From contig JACPKS010000046.1 in assembly GCA_016186905.1 (NCBI GenBank), positions 1 through 64,000 of the forward strand: 64,000 bases of DNA, in the 5' to 3' direction. Position numbers and translations under genes: made by a program. Positions 52,242 through 61,068 of the stretch are shown here, piece by piece. The DNA is from Deltaproteobacteria bacterium (lineage in GTDB: Bacteria; Bdellovibrionota; UBA1018; UBA923). The stretch's first letter is position 1, and each line of letters opens with the position of its first letter. Under the pieces are notes generated by a model. It worked only from the letters and a program-made list of their open reading frames with translations. It did no database searches and was not told where the DNA came from.

Positions 52242-53645
52242 ATGTCTCCTAAATGCACCATCGACGGCAAAGAGTACGAGTTCAAGCCGGGCGAGATGAT
52301 CATTCAGATCGCCGATCGCAACGGTGTTGCGGTTCCGCGATTCTGCTACCACCCCGGCCTTACGATCGTCGCCCAGTGCCGGATGTGCGCGGTCGAAGTC
52401 GAGAAAATGCCCAAGATCCAGACGGCCTGCTCAACGCCCGCGGCCGACGGAATGGTCATCCACACCGGGTCGGAGAAAGTGAAATCCGCGCAGTCCTCGG
52501 TCATGGAGTTTCTGCTCATCAATCACCCGCTCGACTGCCCGATCTGCGACAAGTCGGGCGAGTGCGACCTGCAGAACTACAGCTTCGACTACGGAGCGCC
52601 CGATTCGCGCTACGAGGAACAGCGCCGCACGTACATGGACCTCGACATGGGTCCGGTCATCAAAAAGAACATGAATCGCTGCATTCACTGCACGCGCTGC
52701 ATCCGCTTCTGCGACGAGGTGGGTGGCTTTCGCGAAATGGTGGCGCTCAAGCGCGGCAACAACGTCGAGATCACGACCGTTGACGGCAAGGCGCTCGAAA
52801 CCGATTACGCCGGAAACCTCGCTGACATCTGCCCAACGGGGTCGCTTACGCTCAAAGACTTCCGCTTCCGCAAACGCGTTTGGTATCTCAAGAAAACGAA
52901 ATCGGTTTGCGAAGGCTGTTCGCGGGGCTGTAACATCGAAATTCACCAGGAGAACGGCGTCGTTTACCGCCTTCTGCCGCGCGAAAACATGGAGATCAAC
53001 AAATGGTGGATCTGCGACGAGGGCCGCTTCAACTTCCATTACGTCAACGCTCCCTCGCGCATCGTCGAGCCTTCGGTCAAAACCGCGGCACAGCTCGAAA
53101 CTTCTGACTGGAGCACGGCCTTGGCCGAGGCCCGTCGCCGGATCTCGGGAAAAGTTCTCGTGCTCGCGGGCTCGGATCTGACGCTTGAGGAGCTTCGCGC
53201 GATCCAGAAATTCGCGGCTGACCGCCTGAAGGAGTGCGCGCTTTTACACTTCGGAACGCCAGGGCATCTCAGCGCCGACGACGACAAGGATGAAGACAAG
53301 ATCCTCCGCCGCACGAGCAAAACCTCCAATCTTCATGGCGCGGAAAAACTCGGACTCAGGGGCTGGAAAGGCGACGGCTCCTACGACTCCGCGTTGGTAT
53401 TCCGCGGCGGGCGCGCGGCTCTTCCGCACGGCCTTCGCAGGCACGTCAAGGGCGCGATCGTCGGCGTCGGGGTTTTTCCGCGCGAGGGCGCCGGCGACTT
53501 CGACGTGGTCCTGCCGGGTCTTTCTTACGTCGAGAAATCCGGAACGATCGTGAATTGGCAGGGCAAGGAACAGAAGCTTCAGAGATCAATCGAGCCCGTA
53601 GGTCTTTCGAAGGGCATCGCGGACGTGTTCGCGATGTGGGCGTAG
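52242..53645 (+). CDS. nuoG: NADH-quinone oxidoreductase subunit G, compact form (cluster 2)
   Basis: Iron-sulfur subunit of the NADH module. Ligand sets are visible: 2Fe-2S N1b (CYHPGLTIVAQCRMC...C), His-ligated cluster (HPLDCPICDKSGECDLQ), 4Fe-4S (CIHCTRCIRFC...CPTG), and an N7-type motif CEGCSRGC followed by Cys after exactly 27 residues. At 467 aa it is far shorter than the usual 680-900. The molybdopterin-like domain is reduced, yet the terminal VLPGLSYVEKSGT and NWQGKEQ segment is retained, so the loss is internal. It ends 14 bases before nuoH. Confidence 0.93.
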   Translation: MSPKCTIDGKEYEFKPGEMIIQIADRNGVAVPRFCYHPGLTIVAQCRMCAVEVEKMPKIQTACSTPAADGMVIHTGSEKVKSAQSSVMEFLLINHPLDCPICDKSGECDLQNYSFDYGAPDSRYEEQRRTYMDLDMGPVIKKNMNRCIHCTRCIRFCDEVGGFREMVALKRGNNVEITTVDGKALETDYAGNLADICPTGSLTLKDFRFRKRVWYLKKTKSVCEGCSRGCNIEIHQENGVVYRLLPRENMEINKWWICDEGRFNFHYVNAPSRIVEPSVKTAAQLETSDWSTALAEARRRISGKVLVLAGSDLTLEELRAIQKFAADRLKECALLHFGTPGHLSADDDKDEDKILRRTSKTSNLHGAEKLGLRGWKGDGSYDSALVFRGGRAALPHGLRRHVKGAIVGVGVFPREGAGDFDVVLPGLSYVEKSGTIVNWQGKEQKLQRSIEPVGLSKGIADVFAMWA

Positions 53646-53659
53646 GGGGAAAAGCCGCA

Positions 53660-54754
53660 ATGGATCGCATCGAGCTCATCTGGATGGGAGTGAAGATCGG
53701 CGCCGTGGTCTTTACCATGCTCAGCTCCGTGCCGGTTATGGTCTGGGTCGAGCGCCGCGGTTCGGCGCTGATGCAGAACCGCCTTGGCCCCAATCGCGTC
53801 GGGCCTCTCGGCATCCTGCAGGCGCCCGTCGACGTCGTGAAGCTGCTTTTTAAGGAAGACTTCATTCCGGCGCACGTCGAAAAAGTCATTTTCGTATTGG
53901 CGCCGGCGGTCCTGCTGATTCCCGCGTTCATGACGTTCGCGGTCGTGCCGTTCGCGGGCGACATCGCGATCGACGGAAAGGCGCTCCACGCTCAGATCGC
54001 CGACCTCGACGTCGGAATTCTCTACGTTTTGGCGATTTCGTCGCTCGGCGTGTACGGCATCATCATGGCCGGCTGGGCATCAAACAACAAATACTCGATG
54101 ATCGGGAGCCTTCGCAGCTCCGCGCAGATGATCAGCTACGAGCTTTCGCTGGGCTTAAGCGTGCTCGGCATGATCATGATGGCCGAAAGCATACATCTTC
54201 GCGACATCGTGGCGGCGCAGAGCGGGCACATCTTCGGATTTCTTCCGCGCTGGGGCGTTTTTACCCAGCCGATCGGGTTTATCGTGTTTCTCACCGCCAG
54301 TTTCGCCGAAACAAACCGCCTTCCGTTCGACCTTCCCGAGGGGGAGAGCGAGATCGTGGCGGGCTACCACACCGAATACGGCGCGATGAAGTTCGCGCTG
54401 TTTTTCATGGCCGAGTACATGAACATGCTCGTGGCGTCGGCGCTCATCAGCACGCTATTTTTCGGGGGGTTTCAGCTTCTTCCGGGAATGGGGCGCCTGA
54501 TCGACCCGACGGGAGCGCTGATCGCGAAATTCTTCACCGCTGGAAATCCGGCGGACTGGGGCCGCCTGGCGCTTGAGGCCGTGTCGTTTTCGATCAAGGT
54601 CGGATTCTTCATGTGGTTCTTCGTGTGGGTCCGCTGGACGCTCCCGCGATTTCGTTACGACCAGCTCATGAATCTGGGCTGGAAGGTCCTTTTTCCGCTT
54701 TCCTTGGCCAACCTCGTCGTGACGGCGGCGCTCATGTACCTGAGGGTGATCTGA
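53660..54754 (+). CDS. nuoH: NADH-quinone oxidoreductase subunit H (cluster 2)
   Basis: Membrane subunit connecting quinone site and proton path, 364 aa with eight helices. MQNRLGPNRVGPLG, FAETNRLPFDLPEGESEIVAGYH and WVRWTLPRFRYDQLM are all canonical, including the acidic residues of the central channel. ATG 53660 follows AGGGGGAAAAG; the frame upstream overlaps nuoG and is not homologous. Confidence 0.96.
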   Translation: MDRIELIWMGVKIGAVVFTMLSSVPVMVWVERRGSALMQNRLGPNRVGPLGILQAPVDVVKLLFKEDFIPAHVEKVIFVLAPAVLLIPAFMTFAVVPFAGDIAIDGKALHAQIADLDVGILYVLAISSLGVYGIIMAGWASNNKYSMIGSLRSSAQMISYELSLGLSVLGMIMMAESIHLRDIVAAQSGHIFGFLPRWGVFTQPIGFIVFLTASFAETNRLPFDLPEGESEIVAGYHTEYGAMKFALFFMAEYMNMLVASALISTLFFGGFQLLPGMGRLIDPTGALIAKFFTAGNPADWGRLALEAVSFSIKVGFFMWFFVWVRWTLPRFRYDQLMNLGWKVLFPLSLANLVVTAALMYLRVI

Positions 54755-54756
54755 AC

Positions 54757-55206
54757 ATGCTGGTCAAATCCAAACCAAGCCTCCGTCATCGGTTTTACCT
54801 CTTCGAGATCCTGACGGGTCTTTCCATCACGATGAAGAACTTCTTCTTCGGGAGGAAAGTCACGATTCAATTTCCCGAGGAGAGGCGGATTTATTCGTCG
54901 CGTTTCCGCGGGCTGCACTACATCAAGGCGGTCAACGGCGTCGAAAACTGCACGGCGTGCATGCTCTGCCCGACGGTTTGTCCGTCGGAATGCATCCACA
55001 TCGAAGCCGGCGAGCGGGCCGACAAGGAAAAATATCCGGTCACGTTCGAGATCGACATCTTGCGATGCTGCTACTGCGGCTATTGCGAGGAAGCGTGCCC
55101 GAAGGACGCGATCAAACTCAGCGCGATCTACGAGATGGCGCGGCTGACCCGCGCCGACGGCGTTCTTGACAAGGAAAATCTTCTCGTGCAGAGGGGAAAA
55201 AAATGA
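54757..55206 (+). CDS. nuoI: NADH-quinone oxidoreductase subunit I (cluster 2)
   Basis: 8Fe ferredoxin-type subunit, 149 aa, with both Cys motifs intact: CTACMLCPTVCPSECIHIE and CCYCGYCEEACPKDAI. This provides the direct comparison for cluster 1, where the residue preceding the last Cys pair is a stop codon. It starts 2 bases after nuoH and overlaps the nuoJ start (ATGA). Confidence 0.96.
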   Translation: MLVKSKPSLRHRFYLFEILTGLSITMKNFFFGRKVTIQFPEERRIYSSRFRGLHYIKAVNGVENCTACMLCPTVCPSECIHIEAGERADKEKYPVTFEIDILRCCYCGYCEEACPKDAIKLSAIYEMARLTRADGVLDKENLLVQRGKK

Positions 55207-55760
55207 GCGGACAGGACATTTTCTTTTACGTTTTTTCGGCGCTTGCCGTGGCGTTTTCGCTGCTCGTGGTGCTCGGAAAAAACCCGATCTACAGCGCGCT
55301 CAGCCTCGTGATGGTGTTCTTTTGCGTGGCCGCGAATTTCGTGTTGCTGCAGGCGCAGTTCATCGCGACGATCCAGGTGCTCGTGTACGCGGGCGCGATC
55401 ATGGTGCTGTTCATCTTCGTCATTATGTTGCTGAACGCCGATGCGCAAAGCGCTGACCTCGGGAAAAGACGCCCCTTTCAGGCGATCGCGGCCGTTCTTT
55501 GCGTCGCGCTTTTCGCGCTTTTCGCGTGGAGCGTGAAAAACGGAACGACTTCCCCGGAAAGAGCGGGCTTCACGCCCGAAAAAGTCGCAAGCCTCGGCGG
55601 AAACACGCAGGTGCTCTCGGAGCTGATGTTCTCGGATTACATTTTGCCGTTCGAACTCACCTCGCTGCTTCTGCTCGTGGGCATCGCGGGCTCGGTCGCG
55701 ATCGCCAAACGAAAGCTGGAAGGCGCGCGGGCCGAATCCCCGAAGGAGGGCCAGGCGTGA
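55203..55760 (+). CDS. nuoJ: NADH-quinone oxidoreductase subunit J (cluster 2)
   Basis: Membrane subunit of 185 aa with five helices. QVLVYAGAIMVLFIFVIMLLN is the canonical third helix with the conserved Tyr at the pi-bulge that gates proton transfer. The stop overlaps the GTG start of nuoK. Confidence 0.95.
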   Translation: MSGQDIFFYVFSALAVAFSLLVVLGKNPIYSALSLVMVFFCVAANFVLLQAQFIATIQVLVYAGAIMVLFIFVIMLLNADAQSADLGKRRPFQAIAAVLCVALFALFAWSVKNGTTSPERAGFTPEKVASLGGNTQVLSELMFSDYILPFELTSLLLLVGIAGSVAIAKRKLEGARAESPKEGQA

Positions 55761-56056
55761 CGACGCAGAATTTCATCTTTTTTTCGATGTGCCTTTTCTT
55801 CATCGGGCTTTTCGGCGTCGTCGTGCGCCGGAACATCGTGATCATTCTCATGTCGATCGAGCTGATGCTCAATGCCGCGAACATCGCGCTCGTGGCTTAC
55901 GGCCGCGAGCTCGAGCACATGGGCGGGCAGATGGCCGTGTTTTTCGTCATCACCGTCGCCGCCGCGGAGTCGGCCGTGGGACTTGGCCTCGTGATCGCGC
56001 TCTTCCGGAATCTCAAGTCGGTGAGCACAGAGGATATCGAGCTATTGAAACGCTGA
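55757..56056 (+). CDS. nuoK: NADH-quinone oxidoreductase subunit K (cluster 2)
   Basis: Three-helix membrane subunit, 99 aa. Both essential glutamates are present (MSIELMLNAANI and AAAESAVGLG). GTG 55757 overlaps the nuoJ stop as GTGA and begins VTTQNFIFF; the longer frame lies inside nuoJ. Related to MrpC antiporter subunits. Confidence 0.95.
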   Translation: MTTQNFIFFSMCLFFIGLFGVVVRRNIVIILMSIELMLNAANIALVAYGRELEHMGGQMAVFFVITVAAAESAVGLGLVIALFRNLKSVSTEDIELLKR

Positions 56057-56078
56057 ACGGCGGGAAGGGATTTAGAGA

Positions 56079-57989
56079 ATGCTCGGATTGATGCTGGCGC
56101 TTCCGCTGGCGGGGTTTCTGGTTAATGGCGTCGCGGCGCTCGGCGGGCGCAAGGTTTCGGCTAAGCTCGCCGGAACGATCGCCTCGGCGGCGATCTTCGG
56201 CTCGTTTTTGATCGCCGTTTCGAAGTTCCTCGAGCTGCGCGCGGCCGAGGAGTCGGCGCGAATCGCGAGTGAGACGGTCTTTCAGTGGATCACCGTCGGC
56301 GATTTTTCTCTGCCCTTCAAACTAACGGTCGATCCGTTGGGTTCGGTGATGACGCTGGTCGTGACGGGCGTCGGTTTTCTTATCCATGTCTACTCGATCG
56401 GTTACATGGACCACGACCGCACGCCGCCGAAATTCTTCGCGTACCTGAATCTCTTTACGTTCGCGATGCTCGCTCTTGTGCTCGGCGCGAGCTTTCCGGT
56501 TCTTTTTTTGGGATGGGAAGGCGTAGGCCTCTGTTCGTACCTTCTGATCGGCTACTGGTACGACGATATCGCCAAAGCCTCGGCCGGAAAAAAAGCCTTC
56601 GTCGTCAACCGCATCGGCGATCTGGGATTTCTCGTCGGAATTTTCATTCTGTTCGGAATGTTCGGAACGCTGGATTTCGCCGGGCTTAAAGAGGCCGTGC
56701 ACGCGCAGCAGTCCGCGGGAACGCTCAACGTCGCGCTTCTGACCGCCGCGACGATGTGCCTTTTCATCGGCGCGATGGGAAAGTCGGCGCAGATCCCGCT
56801 TTACGTCTGGCTGCCCGACGCGATGGCGGGCCCCACGCCGGTGAGCGCGCTCATCCACGCGGCCACGATGGTTACCGCCGGCGTCTACATGGTCGCGCGG
56901 CTGAACTTTCTATTCAGCCTTTGCCCCGAGTCGCTCATGCTCGTGAGCGGCACCGGCGCCGCGACCGCGATCTTCGCGGCCACGATCGCGATCGTCCAGC
57001 GCGACATCAAGAAAGTTCTCGCCTACTCGACCGTAAGCCAGCTCGGCTACATGTTCATGGCCGTCGGCGTGGGCGCGTACGCCGCGGGTATTTTTCACCT
57101 CGTCACGCACGCGTTCTTCAAGGCGCTGCTCTTTTTGGGTTCGGGCAGCGTGATCCACGGCATGCACGAGGAGCAGGATATTTTAAAAATGGGCGGCCTC
57201 AAGAAATACATGCCGCGCACATACGTCACGTTCGTGATCGGCACGATCGCGATCGCCGGAATTCCTCCGCTGGCCGGCTTTTTCAGCAAAGACGAAATTC
57301 TTTGGGAAGCTTTTTCAAGCCGCATGGGAATGGCCGGCCCGGCGCTTTGGGCCGTGGGCGCGCTCACGGCGCTTCTCACGGCGTTTTATATGACGAGGCT
57401 CACCTGTCTTACGTTTCTCGGAAAGCCGCGCTTTGACCCTCATCACGCGCATCCGCACGAGTCTCCGAATACGATGGTCGTGCCGCTTATGATTCTCGCC
57501 GCGCTCTCGATCGTCGGAGGGTTTCTTGGCGTGCCGGGGCATTCGATGATCGGCGAGTGGCTAATACACGCCGAGCCGGCAGGCGAGGCGCATGACTCAC
57601 TCGAGTATGTCCTCATGACATTGTCCGCGCTGATAGCTTTTGCAGGTGTCGGACTTGGCTATTTCATGTACGTGAAACGCCCGGATCTCCCTGAAAAATT
57701 TCAGTCCTCGCTTCAGGCCGCATACCGGGTTCTCTTCAACAAGTATTACATCGACGAACTTTACGAGGCCCTCCTCGTGAGGCCGGTCGCGTGGCTTGCC
57801 GATGTTTGCTGGAAGATTTTTGACGTGATCTTCGTCGACGGGTTCGTGCTCGGACTCGCGAAAGTCTCGAAAGCCAGCGGAGAGGCCGCGCGCCTGATTC
57901 AGACCGGCGCCGTGCAAATTTACGCCGCCTTCATCTTAACGGGCCTGATCGCAACCGTGGGGTATTTCATTTATGTCGCTCGTCACTGA
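56079..57989 (+). CDS. nuoL: NADH-quinone oxidoreductase subunit L (cluster 2)
   Basis: Distal proton-pumping subunit, 636 aa. TM5 Glu (FLGWEGVGLCSYLLIG), TM7 Lys (GKSAQIPLYVWLPDAM), HAATMVTAGVY and TM12 Lys (FFSKDEIL) are all in place. The C-terminal lateral helix is present. The 3' end overlaps nuoM by 17 bases. Confidence 0.97.
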   Translation: MLGLMLALPLAGFLVNGVAALGGRKVSAKLAGTIASAAIFGSFLIAVSKFLELRAAEESARIASETVFQWITVGDFSLPFKLTVDPLGSVMTLVVTGVGFLIHVYSIGYMDHDRTPPKFFAYLNLFTFAMLALVLGASFPVLFLGWEGVGLCSYLLIGYWYDDIAKASAGKKAFVVNRIGDLGFLVGIFILFGMFGTLDFAGLKEAVHAQQSAGTLNVALLTAATMCLFIGAMGKSAQIPLYVWLPDAMAGPTPVSALIHAATMVTAGVYMVARLNFLFSLCPESLMLVSGTGAATAIFAATIAIVQRDIKKVLAYSTVSQLGYMFMAVGVGAYAAGIFHLVTHAFFKALLFLGSGSVIHGMHEEQDILKMGGLKKYMPRTYVTFVIGTIAIAGIPPLAGFFSKDEILWEAFSSRMGMAGPALWAVGALTALLTAFYMTRLTCLTFLGKPRFDPHHAHPHESPNTMVVPLMILAALSIVGGFLGVPGHSMIGEWLIHAEPAGEAHDSLEYVLMTLSALIAFAGVGLGYFMYVKRPDLPEKFQSSLQAAYRVLFNKYYIDELYEALLVRPVAWLADVCWKIFDVIFVDGFVLGLAKVSKASGEAARLIQTGAVQIYAAFILTGLIATVGYFIYVARH

Positions 57990-59484
57990 ACATCTTCTGA
58001 CGCTGATCGTATTCCTGCCAACGGTCTTCGCGATTCTGCTGCTGCCATTTTCAGATCAAGACGAATCCGGCCGCAAGGGGCTCAAGATCGCCGCGCTCGT
58101 CTCGTCGCTCGCCGTCTTCGCGCTCTCGTTGCTCCTTTACACCGGCTTTGATTCCGCGGCGCCGGGCTTTCAGTTCAATGAGCGGCACGGCTGGATTCCG
58201 GCTTTTGGCATCACCTACTGGATCGGAATCGACGGCATCAGCCTCTTTTTGATTCTGCTCACGACGTTTCTGACGCCGATCGTGATTCTTTCCTCGTGGA
58301 ACGCGATTGAGAGAAAACTCAAGGCGTACCTGGCGCTTCTTCTCGTTCTCGAAACGGGGATGATCGGCGCGTTCGTCGCGCTCGACGTCTTCCTTTTCTA
58401 CATATTCTGGGAGGCGATGCTCGTTCCGATGTATTTTCTCATCGGCGTTTGGGGCGGAAAAGAGCGCATCTACGCGTCGATGAAGTTCTTTCTGTTCACG
58501 CTGGTGGGGTCGCTGCTCATGCTGGTGGCCATATTCTACCTTCTGGCGGCTCACAAAGAGCAGTTCGGCGGCTATAGCGCCGCGATCACCGATCTCTATA
58601 AACTTAAAATCGCGTTCGACGGGTTCCTAAGCCCGCAGACGCTGCTCTTCTTGGCCTTCGCGGCTTCGTTCGCGATCAAGGTTCCGATGTTTCCGCTGCA
58701 CACCTGGCTTCCCGACGCCCACGTTCAGGCGCCGACGGCGGGTTCGGTGATCCTGGCCGGCGTGCTGCTGAAATTCGGGGGCTACGGCTTCATCCGCTTC
58801 GCGTTTCCCGTTTTTCCGGCGGCGGTTCAGTACGTCGCGCCCGCGTTCATGGCGCTCGGCGCGATCGCGATCGTGTATGGCGCGTGGGTTTCGATGGTTC
58901 AGCCCGACATCAAAAAACTCGTGGCGTATTCGTCGGTCAGCCACATGGGGTTCGTGATCCTGGGGCTGTTCTCGCTCAATACGTACGCCGTGACCGGGTC
59001 GATCTACCAGATGCTCAGTCACGGCGTTTCGACCGGCGGACTCTTCTTGATCGTCGGCATGATTTACGAGCGCCGCCACACGCGCGAAATCGCCGACTTC
59101 GGCGGGATCTCGCGGGCGATGCCCCTGTTCGCGACCGTATTCATGATCGTGACGCTTTCGAGCGTGGCCCTTCCCGGAACGAACGGCTTCATCGGCGAGT
59201 TTCTGATTTTGCTCGGGTCGTTCCAGGTGAGCCGGCTTTGGACGGTCATTGCCGGCACGGGCGTGATTTTCGGAGCGGTCTACATGCTCTGGATGTTCCA
59301 GCGCGTGATGTTCGGACCGCTGGCGAACGAGGAAAACAAAGCGCTGCCCGATCTCTCGCTCCGCGAGCTCGCCGTGATGGCGCCGATCGTGGCGGCGGTT
59401 TTTGTGATGGGGATTTTTCCGAATCTCTTTCTCGCGAAAATGGAAGTATCCGTCCGCCAATTTCTAACGCAGATCAAGGTGTGA
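57973..59484 (+). CDS. nuoM: NADH-quinone oxidoreductase subunit M (cluster 2)
   Basis: Proton-pumping subunit, 503 aa. The essential residues are seen in FYIFWEAMLVPMYFLIG (Glu), AIKVPMFPLHTWLPDAH (Lys), GVLLKFGGYG (Lys) and FIGEFLIL (Glu). It starts within nuoL and is followed after 3 bases by nuoN. Confidence 0.97.
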   Translation: MSLVTEHLLTLIVFLPTVFAILLLPFSDQDESGRKGLKIAALVSSLAVFALSLLLYTGFDSAAPGFQFNERHGWIPAFGITYWIGIDGISLFLILLTTFLTPIVILSSWNAIERKLKAYLALLLVLETGMIGAFVALDVFLFYIFWEAMLVPMYFLIGVWGGKERIYASMKFFLFTLVGSLLMLVAIFYLLAAHKEQFGGYSAAITDLYKLKIAFDGFLSPQTLLFLAFAASFAIKVPMFPLHTWLPDAHVQAPTAGSVILAGVLLKFGGYGFIRFAFPVFPAAVQYVAPAFMALGAIAIVYGAWVSMVQPDIKKLVAYSSVSHMGFVILGLFSLNTYAVTGSIYQMLSHGVSTGGLFLIVGMIYERRHTREIADFGGISRAMPLFATVFMIVTLSSVALPGTNGFIGEFLILLGSFQVSRLWTVIAGTGVIFGAVYMLWMFQRVMFGPLANEENKALPDLSLRELAVMAPIVAAVFVMGIFPNLFLAKMEVSVRQFLTQIKV

Positions 59485-59487
59485 GCG

Positions 59488-61017
59488 ATGAGCGAACTGA
59501 TCAAGCCCCAAAACCTGGTTCTATCGACCGAGCAGCTTGCGATGCTCATGCCATATCTGATTGTCGCCGCGGGCGCGATGCTCACCCTTCTCGCCGGAGT
59601 GATCCGGGGCTCAAGCGACCCGGAGGCGAATCGCCGGAAGCGAAACCTTGCCGCCGTTCTCGTCGGCATCGCCACCGTGACGGCCGGCCTTCTCTATACG
59701 GCGAAAATCTGGGGCGAACCGGGCGCGGTTCTCTTTAACGGAATGCTCGCCGCGGATTATTACACGGGCCTCATGAATGCCGTATTTCTCGCGGCGACGG
59801 GCCTCGTGATGCTCTCATCTTATTCGTATCTCGAGAAAGAACGGATTCATCATGCCGAATATTACAGCTTGGCGCTTTTTTCGTGCCTCGGGATGATGCT
59901 CATGGCCTCGGCCCTCGACTTGATCGTGCTCTTCGTGGCGCTCGAGATGATGTCGCTCGGCGTATACGTGATGGTCGGGTTTCGGCGCGCCGACGTCCGC
60001 TCCAACGAGGCCGCCGTGAAGTATTTCATTCTTGGAAGCGCGGTTTCCGCGATTTTTCTTTACGGGGTCGCGCTCCTGTACGGCGCGACCGGGAGCATGA
60101 ACATCGCCCAACTCGCGACGTCGCTCAAATCCGATCCGACAGGCAATCCGCTGCTGGCCCTCGGAGCGGTGCTTGTTACCGTTGGATTTCTTTTCAAGAT
60201 CGCAAGCGTGCCCTTCCATATGTGGATGCCCGACGTTTACGAGGGCGCGCCGACTTCGGTGACGAATTTCATGACCACCGGTCTTAAGGCCGCGGCGTTC
60301 GCCGCTTTTCTTCGGGTCTTTATCGGCCTGAATAGCGGCGGCCAGGGCGGCGGCGGAACCGAAGGCGGACTCGATGCGAGCCTGCACGATGTTCTCTGGG
60401 TCGTCGCCCTAGTGACGATGTTCATCGGCAACGTGATCGCGCTGACACAGAAGAACATCAAGCGCATGCTCGCCTACAGCTCGATCGCGCATAGCGGATA
60501 CATCCTTGTCGGCCTCATCTCCGGAGGAAAATCGGAATACGGATATTCTTCCGTGATCCTCTATCTCATCGCGTACGTCGTGATGAATCTCGGCGCGTTC
60601 GCGATCGTGGCGCATCTCTCCGAGCGGGGCGATCGCCGCTGCGACGTTGAAGATTACGCCGGTCTTGGCTATCGCCATCCGTGGCTGAGCTTCGCGATGG
60701 CTGTTTTCATGTTTTCGATGGCAGGCGTGCCTCCGACCGTGGGCTTCGCGGGGAAATACCTTATTTTCAGTTCGGCCGTGCAGGCCGGGGAGATCTGGCT
60801 TGCCGTGCTCGGCGTGCTTTGCAGCGCGATCGGCGCCTATTATTACCTGCGCGTGATCGTTTTCATGTACATGCGCGAGCCGGCGCGCGCGATCGCGGCG
60901 AAGTTCGCGCCGGCCGCGGCGCTTGTCGTGCTGGTGGCGACGGCGGGAACATTGCAGTTTGGCGTGTTTCCGTCGATGCTTATTCACGCGGCTAAAAAAG
61001 CCGCCATGAATATCTAG
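59488..61017 (+). CDS. nuoN: NADH-quinone oxidoreductase subunit N (cluster 2)
   Basis: Proton-pumping subunit ending the canonical operon, 509 aa. TM5 Glu (ALEMMSLGVYVMVG), TM7 Lys (FLFKIASVPFHMW), TM8 Lys (TTGLKAAAF) and TM12 Lys (FAGKYLIF) are intact. A Gly-rich insertion (SGGQGGGGTEGG) lies between two helices. The next gene starts 51 bases downstream. Confidence 0.97.
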   Translation: MSELIKPQNLVLSTEQLAMLMPYLIVAAGAMLTLLAGVIRGSSDPEANRRKRNLAAVLVGIATVTAGLLYTAKIWGEPGAVLFNGMLAADYYTGLMNAVFLAATGLVMLSSYSYLEKERIHHAEYYSLALFSCLGMMLMASALDLIVLFVALEMMSLGVYVMVGFRRADVRSNEAAVKYFILGSAVSAIFLYGVALLYGATGSMNIAQLATSLKSDPTGNPLLALGAVLVTVGFLFKIASVPFHMWMPDVYEGAPTSVTNFMTTGLKAAAFAAFLRVFIGLNSGGQGGGGTEGGLDASLHDVLWVVALVTMFIGNVIALTQKNIKRMLAYSSIAHSGYILVGLISGGKSEYGYSSVILYLIAYVVMNLGAFAIVAHLSERGDRRCDVEDYAGLGYRHPWLSFAMAVFMFSMAGVPPTVGFAGKYLIFSSAVQAGEIWLAVLGVLCSAIGAYYYLRVIVFMYMREPARAIAAKFAPAAALVVLVATAGTLQFGVFPSMLIHAAKKAAMNI

Positions 61018-61068
61018 CGGCGCCATGGCGCGGCACCGCGGGGCCCGCAGCGCCGAAATAGGGAGAGG

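Noticed and set aside
61020-61031. 12-base perfect palindrome GCGCCATGGCGC after nuoN
   Set aside because: Single GC-rich palindrome without T tract or partner site; expected by chance in such sequence.
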